Source of the DNA: Athripsodes cinereus
Lineage: Eukaryota; Arthropoda; Insecta; Trichoptera; Leptoceridae
Reading direction: 5' to 3'
Length of the DNA: 64,000 nt
Assembly: GCA_947579605.1 (NCBI GenBank)
Contig: OX388314.1
Span: 11,033,982-11,097,981, forward strand
In this document: in pieces, positions 1 through 13,156 of the stretch
Numbering within the stretch: position 1 is the first letter of the stretch
Layout: each line of letters begins with the position of its first letter
The notes under the pieces: model-generated
The model's input: only the letters and a program-made list of their open reading frames with translations
Told to the model about the DNA's origin: nothing
The model's database searches: none
Translations under genes and position numbers: made by a program

Positions 1-2253
1 AATTTTGCATATGATTCTCACTTTCTTGAATACAAATTATCATAGAGAATAAGACAAATAATAGGATTAAACTTGTTTATGGTCGTTTCAGTGAAAGGCT
101 TTTATCCGTCATCGCTAGTGATCTATGATCACTTTTGATGAAACGCTTGTTCCCACCTTTTCATTTTGGAGGATCATCCAGAGTGAACAAATGTGAACAC
201 CTCTTAATAGACACTGACACCTTTACTTACAAATATAGAATAACTGATATTCCGAGTCACATGTCAAGCCCAACATAAAATATCATTGTTCCGACTTTAA
301 TTATATTGCGAAAATAATTCCCGGCTGTTAATTGATTACCAATCTTTTTATTGTGTTAACCATAGAAAAGGGCGCGATGTGTTTGATATTTCATAATATT
401 TTCACAATTCTCTATGTATATTTCATTTTCTGACCTGGAAGGTTTTAGTTGAATCTATATTATTTTTAACAACCCAGATGGAGCACTCGTATGTATTTAC
501 ATTACAATAAAATGAAGTACCTACAGAACAGTTGGCAAAAAGAAGTGAGATCTCTTATTTTTGTAAACGAGACAGGGTTCTAGGTTTCGTATAAAATTCT
601 ATATTTAAATAAGACTTTACTGTATTATTATATGAGACGTAACTGGTAGGTGAGGGAGGTGTGAATATGGTTTTTCATGAGTAAGCAAGTACCTACGACT
701 GGGAAAGGTTTTTTCTTATTTATGATGAATTTAAAACTGTTTCTTTTGTCAGAATGAACGAGTAAATATTACATAACTTTTGATTGTACGCAGTATACAC
801 AAAAACGAAATTTCTTTTCGTACTTCTGAATCCCTTCCTGTCCTTTCTTCCTGTTCTTTTGAAAAAGTATTTATCTTTTAATGTTTGATTTTCTAACTTG
901 CTTTTTTATTATTACTTGCCAAAAGAAATACATTTTGTCCGTAGATTTCCAGGAATGGAACAGGTCTCCGATGTTTTTCATAAGTTTTATGGACTACCTT
1001 TTGTCGGTGAATTTTCTGGAATACTGTCAGATTTCCCATTTTTTGCTGAGTTTTCGATTGTTTCGCAAATATTAGTTTCTTTTTCAATTATAGAGGTAAA
1101 AGTAGTCATAGCAAACATGTCAGATATAATTACCTGTTCGTTGTAAAATTATTAATCTGAATGTCCTATATTTTTATAACCAAAGAAGACAACTTGTATA
1201 TTATCACAATATTTAGTTGTTTCAATAGTCTTGTTACGCCATATTTTAATGCCATAGATAATTATATAGATTCAGTAAGTGTTATTATATATTATTTATG
1301 ATTTGAGCTATTTCTTATAATAGCAATAAACAGAGGTGGCACATTGATATATGTTGGAAGGTACCTTGTTTTGTTTTAATATAGAATCAATATTGTCCTA
1401 TCTTTAAAAAAAAAACAATAAATCTTTGTAAGATAAACAACTTCCTACACTTAATATATTTATACATCCACTCTGATGAACATCAAACAAATTAATATCT
1501 TTATAAGTGATCCAATACGGATATAAACATCGGATTTCGTTATTGGTATGGTATGGATGGTGATGTTCTCATATTCCAGTGAAGAAAACATCAAAGGATG
1601 TATAAATATCCATAGCACTAATAAATATGGAAGTGCATTAAGTTTCCAACAACGAATAATTTTCCCACTTTTTTCTGTAGGTATGTTTTCAATTGTGTTG
1701 TAAATTTCCAGTATTAGAAGAACATCTTGAACAATATATTTGATTTCTTTATTAGAGTGATGAGGTATGCCGCCCATTCTGAATGTCTTAGTCATTTTTG
1801 GCACGAAGAGTACAGCTTGTATGCTTACAACATCAAGTTAATCAGCTGTCTACCCCACTTGTGAAAGATGCTGTGATGGTATAGATATACAAATAATATA
1901 GAGATTATAATATCAACCGTTTATGTACAACTCAATGAATTGATAATGTGTTTTTCTTGAGTAGAAAAGAGTATTCTAAAGTCAGAATAAATAAGAATGT
2001 GAGTTAATAATACATCTACCTCTTTAAGTACGGTTATGTAGAAAGCATATCGGCATTCAAATCCACCATTTCAAATCTCCCGATCTTAAATCCGAGACAG
2101 TCATATACTTACTGACTGTCTCAGTATAATGTATAAGTTACGTAATAAATCAATAAATATATTATGTTGGCAAAAAAATCGCTTCAATAAACATTTTGTA
2201 ACCAATTCGATTAATAAATTGTTCATACGGCGCATATTGGCCATATATTATAT
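1..2253. other. AT-rich intergenic DNA, no supported gene
   Basis: Only short chance reading frames are present (longest 114 codons, minus strand, 1460-1804). They have low-complexity composition and no recognisable domain, splice pattern or repeat family. I see nothing functional here. Confidence 0.6.
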
Positions 2254-2261
2254 CCACCTAC

Positions 2262-2329
2262 TAATGATGTAACGAATGTGTGATTTGGGACATTCGCGAA
2301 TGCGAATGCGAATATTCGTTACATCACTA
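2262..2329. mobile_element. 68-bp hAT-like micro-MITE with 8-bp TSD
   Basis: The ends are inverted repeats: TAATGATGTAACGAAT at the left, and TAGTGATGTAACGAAT when the right end is read on the minus strand (15 of 16 identical). The element is flanked by ccacctac (2254-2261) and ccacctat (2330-2337), an 8-bp duplication with one mismatch, as hAT transposases make. The interior has short repeats of the gcgaat type on one side. At 68 bp it is little more than two termini, so it must have been moved in trans. The 2.1-kb element at 16004 has related TAGT...TGTG ends. Confidence 0.8.
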
Positions 2330-2337
2330 CCACCTAT

Positions 2338-4599
2338 TATATTGTTTTCTGATGGAGATAGCTGTAGTCTTATGGACCTGATTTTGTAAAATGGCATTGC
2401 GATAACTGTCAGTGAAAAGATTAAGATTGAACACAGAATGCAAGTAGATAAGTTATAAAAAATACGGATTTATGACACGAGCAATTTCCTCCAGAAAACC
2501 CTTTCCAAAAATGTTTGCGCAACGAAACATAAAATACCGTAGCAGGAATGGATGTGTTATAGCATTTATGTTAATATTTATATAAATGATACCAGTTCAA
2601 GATATGTTTATTATCTTTCAATCTTAACACTCTCTCACTCTTTTGATTTTTTTTTCTATTATAAGGCATGAAATTTTAAACATCACAAACTATTTGATTC
2701 AACCCCTTTGTAACAAGAATAGACTCATAAGTAAACTTTGCGTTGTATTTGTATACACAAGATACCAATCGTAAACAATCGTGGGCGTTTTCCGGAACCC
2801 GAAACTATTCTCTTAGTAGGAGGTAGCCAAGGCAAAATTGAATTATGAGTTTTCCTTCATTTTAAGGGCTATGCAAAACTGTTAATTTAATTACTAGGAA
2901 ATTCAGTAATTACTTAAATATACCAAAACAATTAACTTACGCATTTGATACAATATTGTTTTAATATTTTTATAATTTTCTCATGAATGACAATTTTATC
3001 ACGATATCTGTTATCATAAATTAACAGTGACAGCTTTAATAACTTGTAAATGAGATAAATGAAACTTTTAGAAAAAAACTCTCCATCATTTTATTTTTAA
3101 GCAGTAAATCCGTGTAGGTTTTATAAGTATTTTATGGATTTTGTATTGTATTTTGTCCTTGTTTTCATTTCTTCTTAATATTGTCTTAAAGTAAAAAAGC
3201 CTTATAATACATTATTTTCAGCGCAAGAACCTCTCGGGTATCAATGTTTAATAAAAAGTATTGTATAAGTATAATAAAGATAATTAATGATGTGGGATTT
3301 CCTCAGCGCTATCCCTGAAAAGTATAATTATAATATATACCTATATTGAAAAAGGAAATGGAATACTTACCCACACACTGCCTCTGGGTAGAAGTGGAAA
3401 TTTTGTTAACTTTCAAAAGAATTCAAAAGTTTCAAATTTCATACAAAATCCAGTGCGCTAAATTTCCGCTTTATCCCCTTTCATAAAAGATTAATTACAC
3501 AAAGAAAAGTTTTAATTTTTTTTTGGTTAATAAATTATATCTCAAATATTTTAACACAATTTGTCAAGAATAAAATCTTACTTACAATATATAAAATATC
3601 TCATTGTCTAAAAGTTAATAGTTTGAAAACAAAAACTTTTCAAAACCAACAACGCAGTAGAAACTTTTACAGTGAGTTGGATGAAGAAATTGTTAATTAG
3701 GTGAATGGAAAGTGAAATAAATATATTGTTGTCTTCCTTGAAAAGAAAGTTGATTTCTTAATAAAGAAAGTGCTAAAAGAAAATTATTTCGCAAAATTTC
3801 CTAGAAGAAGAGAGATCAACAAGCGGCCACTACGTTAGGCGATTGCGAAAAGACTGAAATGTTTAGCGAAAAAATTTCAGAGTATTTCAGAGGATATCAG
3901 TTAGGTTACGCATGCGTATTATCGATGAAATAATATACTTAACCAACTTCAGACACAATGGAAGTGAATAAGAAATATAATATAGGAAGATGTGGGAATG
4001 TAGAGCTGAAAAGTTAAGTGTTACAATAAATCATATTTTAAGATACATTCGTATGAAATTTATACCTACTAATGATATTCCTTACAGCAGACAGAGTAAT
4101 TGAAAGACAGATTTCATTGGTTCACTGAACTACATAACATTTTAAGTATCTTAAATCTCTGATAAATTTACTTTTGAAAGCTGAAAATTAAATCATTAAG
4201 TTTTTATATTGAAAAACATTTTATCACTTCAATTCTTCTTCTGTGAATGAATCGTAACAAAAGTTTAATTTATGTAAACGTATTAAAATAACTACTTTTG
4301 ATAAAAGTTTTAGCAAGATACAAATTTTCCTTTCTTTTTTTATCTGTAAAGTTCATTTGATTTCATTGTAAATGATAATGCAATTTCAGTTTAAGATAAA
4401 AATAAATATTAACGAGTTCAGTTATTTAAATTATAATTATATTGATGAGGTAGGTATATTATGTAAGAAATACATATTAATCATTTTACTATGTTTGAAA
4501 GAGAGAATGAAAAAAATATTTGCGAAATAAAGGTTGGTGATTATTGTTTGGAGCAAGTTTGATGGCGAGGGATGGAAGATGTGATAGGGACATTGAAAA
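2338..4599. other. AT-rich intergenic DNA, nothing recognised
   Basis: No coding potential, tRNA-like sequence or clear repeat was seen on either strand. The stretch is dominated by A/T runs. Confidence 0.55.
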
Positions 4600-5045
4600 A
4601 ATTTAAAGTAGTCGGTGCTAGAGTGAACGGTGCGCTTCAACCCATTGTCGACAACGGCGATGTGTCGAACATGGCTAGAATGCTGATACACAATACCATT
4701 CTAGTTTGAAGGACGAGAGTGGAGTAAATGTAGTGAATGGAGAAATGAGGATATTAGAAGAATGAACAGATGCAATTAATGAGGAGAGGATTACAAAAAG
4801 GATAAACTTGCCTGAAAGAAGGTGTGTAAGGAAGCGCGGATGTCTGAAAAATATGTGGCTTGATTATGTGGATCAAATTCTCAAGGAAAAGCATGTGTTA
4901 GTAAGAGGAATCGCCGTATGTGTATGAGAAATTGTATGAGTGTAGAAAAAGCGAAGAAAGTATGTAAAGATAGATCTATACAGCATTCCGTTCTCTCTGC
5001 CTACCCCACTTAGGACACGGCATTAGGGTAAAGAATAGCATAATA
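4600..5045 (+). mobile_element. LINE-B 3' fragment, degenerate
   Basis: This is a decayed copy of the C-terminal coding end and tail of a non-LTR retrotransposon family found five times in the window (called LINE-B here). In shifting frames it shows the family signatures ARMLIHNTI, RKRGC...WLDYVDQILKE, RNRRMCMRNCM and a CKDRS...SAYPT end. The stop lies just before a tail containing the tagggtaaagaatagcata segment. Several frameshifts and stops make it non-coding. The 5' limit is approximate. The copies at 20440 and 28243 give cleaner readings. Confidence 0.75.
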
Positions 5046-5362
5046 GTATGTATGTATTAGAAGGGTGTAAATCGCTTTGTAATTCCTTTCATACTTAAAC
5101 CGAAACTTTTTGATTAATTAACAGGATCACTGTTTTAATACATAAATAATTAAATTGGTACGCAACTATTTATACCTTCAGTGACATTTTCATTTACATA
5201 TGTCCTTATGGTTTATTTCGAAATACTCTTCACTCAAAAATGAGTAAATCACCTTAAATTAGAAACATGTTTTGCTTACTGTGAAAGATGTAAAAGGTTA
5301 TATTTGAAACTTTTCAAATGTTTTGTGATTAATACTGTGAAATTCCCATTTTTTATTATTAA

Positions 5363-5886
5363 CTTTCTGACCCAGCGAACTTCGTACTGCCTAACAATCA
5401 ATTAATGATTAATATTTTTAATCTCTTTACGAATTCCCGTAATCTGCTGTACGTAATATAATTATGTAGGTTAGGTACTATTTTTTTTTTGGTAGATAAC
5501 TATTAATTTTAAATTTATAAAAAATCTTATTCATATTTTTTTTTGAAATTGAAATTTCAGAACCACAAATATTAAATTGTATGGATAACGATCCTTATTT
5601 GAAAATGTATACAAAAATTGTTCTTTAAATAGGCCAATCTATAAAAAAACAAAATCGTTGATTTTGTATAATTCTCCATATTACATTTATTGTTGAAATT
5701 AAAAATGCATGGCGTAAATAATTCTCTTCATAATTTTTCTTCCCGTGAATTTGTAAGATATTTTAATAGCCTATCGGCTATTCCGGGTGGAGAAGAATCC
5801 AACAAATCAGAGATCATTCAAATCGGTACAGTCATTCTTGAGTTATAAATGGTGTAACTTACGCGACTTTCTTTCATACATATAGA
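5363..5886 (-). mobile_element. Helitron-like non-autonomous element, copy 1
   Basis: About 520 bp match, in opposite orientation, the copy at 38760-39364. Shared landmarks are a 5' region with a palindromic GGTGTAA/TTACACC segment and ttataactcaagaatg, and a 3' end reading tacgaagttcgctgggtcag. In this copy the terminal CTAG has changed to AAAG, followed by T. The minus-strand 5' end reads A|TC, as expected for Helitrons. There is no Rep/Hel coding sequence, so it is non-autonomous. The divergence between copies suggests an old insertion. Confidence 0.65.
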
Positions 5887-6633
5887 TCTATGCAAAATAA
5901 AGGAATCATTATATTTTCCACTCAATTGGTTATATTTTGTAATATTTGGGTTTATAACAAAAACTCAGATACATTTTTTTCAGTAAAAAAGCTATGTACC
6001 TACCTATACCATGAACATAAAGGAAGTGTTCTTACTACCATAAGTTTTTAAAAATGAAGCATTGTTATTATGTCAAATAAATATTTGCGAACACCTTCAT
6101 TTAACTGGAAAATCAGTATCTTATAAAAAGAGTGAGAGACCATTTTTTTTATTGAGGACTGAAACAAAATCCTTATAAAAGCATAAACATAAAGATTTAA
6201 ACATGTTTTTTTTATCTCTGCGTATTAGGAATATACTAAGGTATGTAATTTTTTATGCATTCATGTTGGCATTTCCGTCAAAATGTCTCTGAAAACAGAA
6301 GCAAAGTTATTCAAATCACGGAAACACGAACAGAAAAGTTCTTGGACAGGTGCGTTGACCTGATTCTGCAGGAAGGAAACATTTTCAGAACAACTACACG
6401 TCATATAGTTGGGTGCTGTTTGTATATAGATGAACTGTACGAATAGTTATTTGTAGAGGTGGTTTAAATAACGAATAGTTTGGAATAAATCAGCGTTATT
6501 TTCTAACAAACTTTCATCATTTTCAGCCTACTTATAAAATATACAATTTAAAACACTTATTTACCATGTCTAGTTTGAGAATAGAGTTTTTTCCGATTAA
6601 TTAAAAGTCATAAAAATAAATTTAATAATATGG
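5887..6633. other. AT-rich intergenic DNA
   Basis: Contains a 63-codon chance frame (6255-6446) without family resemblance. Nothing else was seen. Confidence 0.5.
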
Positions 6634-6675
6634 GTTAAATGGAAGATATCACGCCTCTGCGAAAAACTCTTTTAG
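6634..6675 (+). repeat. Decayed LINE 3' tail with hairpin remnant
   Basis: The sequence gttaaatggaagatatcac...ctctgcgaaaaactc resembles the gttggaagatatcgc...gcgataaactcgcc tail seen at 45478, 51716 and 62967, but the stem is no longer paired. Assignment rests only on this short match. Confidence 0.35.
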
Positions 6676-6817
6676 TATACAGAAGTATCTGTGTATATCT
6701 TGTTGTAATTCTTTAATTGCTTTTTAGTTCATGAAATATTTTGGACAGTTAAATCTAAAATTATTAAAACAGTCTATTCTTTATTGCATCTTCTCAACAT
6801 TGCAGCGGCAATTAAAA

Positions 6818-7004
6818 AATTTTTTTTTTTTTTTAAGATATATCTGGGTTTTGTTTGTTAAAAACTCAAATACAACCTTATACACCTTTCACAGTAAGCT
6901 ACTAAAAGCTTGTGTCGTGGATGGGGAATTTGCCGGCACCTGGTATCAAACCACGGACCCCTTATTCACTAGGCCGAGACTCTACCTCCAGGCTACCGAC
7001 GAAC
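6818..7004 (-). mobile_element. tRNA-derived SINE (SINE-1), copy 1
   Basis: On the minus strand it starts with gttcgtcggtagcctgg (a pol III A-box-like segment). The B-box is degraded to ggtttgatacc, and the body and poly(A) tail are those of the three plus-strand copies. It is the most diverged copy: the stem arm cctttcac near the middle is changed to ccatccacg. The opposite strand carries an accidental open frame encoding NTTLYTFHSKL and DPLFTRPRLYLQATDE, a translation of the SINE rather than a gene. Confidence 0.85.
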
Positions 7005-8839
7005 TTATAATTAATTTTTTTTCATCTCCAATAAGTTGGATTGTCAGTAGCCAAACTGCATGCAATAAACATACTAGTAGTGCTCTCCGTTTCAATAAAA
7101 AATTATAAGAAATTATTAATGTTTATATAGTACACTTCATCACAAAAACTTATTTCAAAGCTTTATTATCGACTTTATCAAATGTCAGCAATTGCTCTGT
7201 AATCACAATACGCTAAAAACAATTGGCAGCCGGAAATAATTTTAGACAAATATAAAGTTTGTGTGACACTATCACATTTTTAGCAACGACGAGTTACATA
7301 CTAACGTAAATATACATAAAAGTCTGAATAGTATTTATTTCGTTATTGTTTTCGATTTGCTTTCTCGTTATTAATACTAAAAAGCATTTAAATTATAATG
7401 TAAAGGTTAAAAAAATACTCATTTTCATTGATTTTTTTATGAAATATGCAATAAGTATATATAAGTCATGAATATCGATTGTAATTTTATTTATTACCTG
7501 GAAAATTTTAAACATTCTTTCAAATTGATTACTTATACGAGTATAACTTTTATTGCATATTCGGCAACAAAAATGCCTGGTTCGAATTTTCGTACTCCGA
7601 TGCGATATAAGTATATTCCATTGTGTGAGGTTATTATTAATTAATGATGTACTTTGGTTTATTTTAAACTGATGTTTATTGGAAAAACGGTGCTGCGGTT
7701 ATCATTAATTTATAATAATTTATGGAAAATATCGCTTAATATTTGTGTAGAACTTCAAAATCATTTTTAATTTTATCTATTAGCGTTAACAAAACTTTTT
7801 GTTTTATTTTTCCAAAAGTGGCCTAAATGTTTAATATTTTTTTTTATTTTTATATTTATATTCTAAACGGACACGAACAGTTGAACCTTACAAATATCAA
7901 CATTCAAATTTCTACATCAAACCATGGACCTAAATAGAGTAATGGACAGACACTTTGGTAAATATTTTGTAGCTGCGCGGGGAGGGGAACGGCGGGCATT
8001 TTGTATGAAACAAATTTTGTTCGGTGCATCGCATTTGGGCTGCGTTCAGACAGTCACCGAGTGACGACGCATATTTTGAAAGTACCTATACAATGCCAGT
8101 ACACATTCATAGTGTTCTTGCACTGTATGTTTTCAAAATGTGTAACAAAATATAGTCTCAGAAAATATACTCGATTTCTTCGTAATTGTCATGTATACTT
8201 TCTGACGCTGATTCAGTGAATTTGTTTGGATAGATTTAGGATATAAACTTGTAACAAGTATTTGTGAAGTATACAAGCTCAGAAAGTTAGATAATGGCAT
8301 GGTTATTACTTGAACTGTTAATTTAAAGATACCTATTAAAATAATTTATTCCTTCGTTAGAGACAAAAATATTTTTATCATTTAAAAGAAACACAAAAGA
8401 ACTTGAATGCTACTATAAAAAGGCGCCAGTCAAATAATTATAAAAATATTTATTTATTTAAATAATATATTTATAGTTTACGTCTTTTACACGTTGACAA
8501 ATTTAAGAAATTATAACAAGTAAATCCAAAATAACAAAAATAATTTTAAAAGTTATAAAAGCAATATAAAATAATAAAAACAAGACGTAACAAATAATGG
8601 CGCCATTACGATGACATTTGGGTCATAAAAACGCTCTAAGTTATTCACGATTATCCGGGGTTATATTCACCACTCACTGCAACTTCATGGTCGTTCAGGT
8701 AACTCGACATCGAGTGACATATATGCTCCCGTGAACCAACCCTTGTATGTTTAGTTGTTTTAAAAATTAATCAAGTTTTTGCACATCAGTTGAATTTTTC
8801 ATATCGGTTTTTGTTTTTATATCCAGAAGAATAGGACTT
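7005..8839. other. Intergenic DNA upstream of the THAP locus
   Basis: Mostly AT-rich. A patch at about 7970-8110 is more GC-rich, and a 72-codon frame overlaps it (8001-8219), but neither matches a family I recognise. GGCGCC hexamers at about 8421 and 8599 bracket an AT-rich stretch, but the arms do not pair beyond the hexamer. The 200 bp before 8840 could hold a promoter, but no specific element is visible. Confidence 0.45.
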
Positions 8840-9984
8840 ATGATTAACATGGTGATGTGCGCTATAAATGGTTGTGGTTATAAATCCAATCCAACTTTCG
8901 CAGGAAACAGGATTGTCATATTTTCGGTAAGTTGTTTTGTATTGTAGTTTTTATCTTAATATATATTGCGATTTTGAAGTCGTTTATATTATAATTCGTA
9001 TACTTATAAATGATCATAATAATGTTATAAACGTTCTATGTAATTATCTGTCCTTATTATCCTATATGTACACATTTTCACGTTTTCCATTCTGTCATCT
9101 GACAATACAAAGAACCTACAATCTGATGTTTGATTTTTTTACCCGTTAGAATGAAATGTTTCATGCATACAAATCTGATCAGGTTAATGATATCATAGCA
9201 TGTTTATAAACAAAATCATTTTTTGTAGTTTTCCAAAGGATCCAGAAAGGAGAAACTGGACATTATCCAATATTTGACACCAAGTAAACATAGTGTTTTG
9301 TGTTCAAAAACATCTAGTTTTTCTGCGAGGTTGAAGAAAAAGTCATTCTTACGAAATATCCTGAGTTTCCCGCTCATTTGCAAGTTAGTATGTTTTATAT
9401 TATTCATTTAGATAATATCTAATTTTTATTCCGTAACATAGCTTCTCTTGTGGTTAGAGATAAAGAAAGTGTGTAGAGATGACATAAAGCCACACTTGAT
9501 CATCATTTCACGCTGTGAAATAACATGCACCTGTGCTTGCAAATCTGGACCATGTCATCTTGGACTTATTTATCTCTAATTACATAATACATGTGTAAAA
9601 TAATAACTTTTGCCACACTCACAATACAACCTGCATAGCACAATATTTTCAAGAGTTTTGTGAAGGTATTCTAAATAATATTATGTACATTATGATTAGA
9701 ATTGTGTAGAATTAATTTTAAATGGTGGTTGATTATTGTCGCTCAGTGTGGATTACTATTGTGGATCAGTGTATACAAGTACTTATATGGTATTTTTTTA
9801 TGTTTCAGAGAAAGATCGCAGAATATTGTCTGCGATTGAGAGTACAACATCAGCAATTGAGAGTTCGGTGCCAGTAGCTGAATATTCAATACCTCCAGTT
9901 GACAATATAATACCAACAGTTGATAGGATAGATGTGAGTTCGTACATCAATCCACCTGTGCAACATGTCTTCAACCTACCATAG
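8840..9984 (+). pseudogene. Three-exon THAP zinc-finger gene, decayed
   Basis: THAP domains are C2CH zinc fingers that bind DNA. Exon 1 (8840-8926) encodes MVMCAINGCGYKSN with the first C-x4-C pair and ends at a good donor (cg|gtaagt). Exon 2 (9229-9383, acceptor tttttgtag) encodes FPKDPERR, the hallmark of the family, then PSKHSVLCSK, then a basic stretch, and ends at caa|gttagt. Exon 3 (9809-9984, acceptor atgtttcag) has an open Ser/Pro/Val-rich frame ending HVFNLP and a stop; an AATAAA follows near 10109. The landmarks lie in different frames: FPKDPERR is one frame off from exon 1 and soon meets a TGA, PSKHSV returns to the exon 1 frame, and the zinc-binding His after LCSK is off frame. 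Splice-site and exon 3 phases fit the FPKDPERR frame. This looks like a gene with a few small indels. Sequencing error is the alternative. Confidence 0.65.
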
Positions 9985-12412
9985 CATACATCCAGTCACT
10001 CAACAAGTTAGTGCTCTTCAGAGGGCTTTGAGTTTGTTGTATGTTAATTACAATGCATTTTGTTATTATTATAAATCACTCAGTTTCTCCTGTTTATTTT
10101 TATATATTAAATAAAACTATCAAAATTTGTTTTTATTTCTAGCTATAATTTCTGTACATTTTTTTTATATTTTCCTTCAATTGTCATTCATTCTCTCCAT
10201 ATTGTGTGTATATGAAAACAATGTTTAAAAATAAATACTGAATGATTTTGAAATGAATTACTCAATTTTATTAACTCATCCTATTCCCTATTTCATCAAA
10301 TATATGAAAACATTAAGTTATGTGGCATTGTAATTATTTTAAGAAGTAAATATAATGTTTTCTGATACTGTGTGAATAATCTCCATACATTGCCCATACA
10401 AATGTTAAATAAAGTGTTTCATACAAAATGGCCACCGTCGATTTCCCTTCCACACTTTTTGGCTTCGCTGTCATTCTTACAAATTACTATAAACGTTCCA
10501 TCCCCTACCTATATACATCCATGCATCAAACAAACCAATCAAGGTCCCGCAAATTACCGAAGCGTATGACGAACACGTTGCTAGTAGGTAAATAATAATA
10601 ATCATACTTTACCCTACTCAAATCAAAAGCAAAAAACAAGAACAAAAATCATGAAAATAAGCAGTTAAAAATTACACTTGATAGACTTTATAATAATTAA
10701 AAGTTAAAATAATTAAAACTAAAGCAATTTAAATTAAGAATTGATTGAATCTCTGTTTCTCAAATTCAATTTGTAAATACAAAACAAAACAAATAGGTTA
10801 TTTATGAATAAATAACCATTATTTTCACCTCTAATTATTATAAGTAATAGTCTAATATATGTATGTACAAATCACGCCAAAGATAAAACAGGTTGAAGAC
10901 AAGATACGTAGGCCTAACAACAACACATTGTGGAAGAAAGCTATGAGGCGAACATGATGACACACTTAGATAATGCGCCTACTGTATCATGTAACACGTA
11001 TACAAGGTTTTATAGAGTTTTCCGCTCCCCTTTCTTAAACTTCAACGTTTCCAACTGCCAGTAAGTAAGTAAGTATGTAGTATAACACCCACAGGCTGGT
11101 ACCTACCTTTGTGTTATGTACGCAATTACTTTGTTCTATTGTAAATTCACAATTCTAGCTGACTGAGAAGTTGTTAGTATTTGTGACAAAGTATAACTTA
11201 CATTGTAAATTACGTTTACAGAAAATATTATTAATTGTTAAATGTAACATCTTCTTTGACGTTGCTAGAAACATCTGTTTTTCAGTAAGTGTTTATATTT
11301 TCTATCTTTAGTGAAATTATACGATATAAAATAGGTTTACACCATGAGTTCTCGAGAATAGAATAGATCTTCCACCATTTTCTGAAAGTTTTAGGGAGAC
11401 ATGTGAATGTCTTATTCATAAGACTTTTTGACACAAAAAAGAATGTCTGCATGTTTACTACAAGTAGTTAGATCACTGTATACCCCACTATGGTATAAAT
11501 AGATAGTGTAGAAGATATGGACAAAATAGGTATTTCTTATAATTTATTAAAGGAAATCATAAAAGCAAGAAAAAATGTCTCAAGAGGTTTCATACTTGAT
11601 AATATTAAGTAGTATAATATTATATGGCTGGGCATTTTAAAAATTATCAAGTACACTTTACTCGTTGCTATTGTTCAAGTGGGGTTTAGATGGACGTATC
11701 CCAAATATATTATTATTAGTTCGTGTACATAGGTCCAGTTTTTTAATGAGTCCTTAAGGTTTCCTTTATTGTGAGGGAACCCATGATTTGGCTTAACTTG
11801 ATTTTGCATCATTTTACACCAAAATGTGATTGATTAACAAAATAATATGCCTCAGTGATAGCTGACAGCTTAACATCTAATCTCTTTCTCTCTCTGTGTC
11901 ACATTTTGATGTAAAATAATTGATTTATACTACGTATTATCGGAATTGAACGAAAAAATATCAAATCGAATGGTTTCTCATGATAACCAACTTAAGGATA
12001 CACTAACATTTCAGGCTCTTTGTATTATTTTTGGAGTGGCATTATTCTCAGTCGTGATGTTTGAGTAAATTTCCGGATTAAGAGGGTCTTTTATCGATTG
12101 ATTTGATGATATTGCCATAAAAAGTTTATTCCATTTTGTAATATTTCTCGTTTATTTCAAGACTTGTGTTAGTTAACTACACGAAAAGATACCCTCAAAG
12201 CAAAATTAATAAAAAAATATATCTCTATTGTCCTATACATACACAAGGAAAAGTGACGAAAAACACTGTAGGTAGTTATTTGATGTGATGATTATATCAA
12301 TATTTGTCTTAAACAAGAATATTGAAGCATTGTATACCATCCATAAATAATGTGTTTATCATAAAAAAATTGAAAACACCAATTTGCTATTATTTTGATA
12401 CAAGAGGTCTGT
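9985..12412. other. Intergenic DNA, no supported gene
   Basis: The start of this stretch probably includes the THAP locus 3' UTR. A slightly GC-richer segment at 10420-10570 contains a 65-codon frame without recognisable features. The rest is AT-rich. Confidence 0.5.
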
Positions 12413-12598
12413 AGGGTTACTCTTGACACAATCTAATCAAAATCTTAATCTTATGAAACGTGAAGTGACTATTGTAAAAAAATTGTACATTGCATACCTA
12501 TCTCGTTGTAGCGGTAGTGTGGTATTTTTGACTAGTCCCTTCGCGCATCGTAATAATACGGTATTTTGATTCTGTCAAGAGTAACCCTTCTGGTCTGC
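12413..12598. mobile_element. Fold-back MITE, family M1, copy 1
   Basis: Terminal inverted repeats AGGGTTACTCTTGACA (12413-12428) and its complement (12583-12598) match perfectly. A second inner pair (gtgactattgtaaaaa against tttttgactagtc) makes most of the element fold back. ggtctg occurs just outside both ends, a possible TSD. Related copies lie at 20402 (split by a LINE) and 41228. It is non-coding. A short minus-strand frame across it is incidental. Confidence 0.75.
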
Positions 12599-13144
12599 AG
12601 TAGAATTGAATTCTTGATACAACAGAAAGTCTAAACATCATAACAACTATAAAAAAAAGTTCAGGAAGATCTTTGAAAAGAATCATATTGTAAAAGGCTT
12701 TAGCCATATATTGGATAAATAAAAATGTTAGTAGGTACAAAATTAGTACAAAAAAATAATAAACAAACGCACTGATTAATTTTCCCTGATTATTCATTAA
12801 AAAGTAGTTTTTCGTCCCGTCATGAGTTATATTTTTTAGAATTTTATTTATCAATTTTTCTTATTTACGGCTTTAAAACGTTTAACAACAACTAAATTCA
12901 TACATAATTAGGTATTTAATTATTTTTTTTCTAGTATGAAAAAATATCAAACAGGAAAGCTTAGTTAATCAAGGAAGCGCTTGGTCTATTTAAATATTGA
13001 AGTAATATGTCTTAACACAAACATGCATAATAATATATGTAAGAGTATAGCATGCAAACGACGTTGTTTATGTAAAGATTATAAAAAATATTTATTAATA
13101 TATCTAGACACTTAAAAGATGCAGCAGTAGATATTATAAACAAT
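12599..13144. other. AT-rich intergenic DNA
   Basis: Nothing is recognisable. A 118-codon minus-strand frame (12498-12854) overlaps the MITE and has no conserved features. Confidence 0.5.
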
Positions 13145-13156
13145 ATATAATAATAA

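Noticed and set aside
8421..8605. MITE bounded by GGCGCC
   Set aside because: GGCGCC is its own palindrome, and the neighbouring sequence does not extend the inverted repeat. No TSD.
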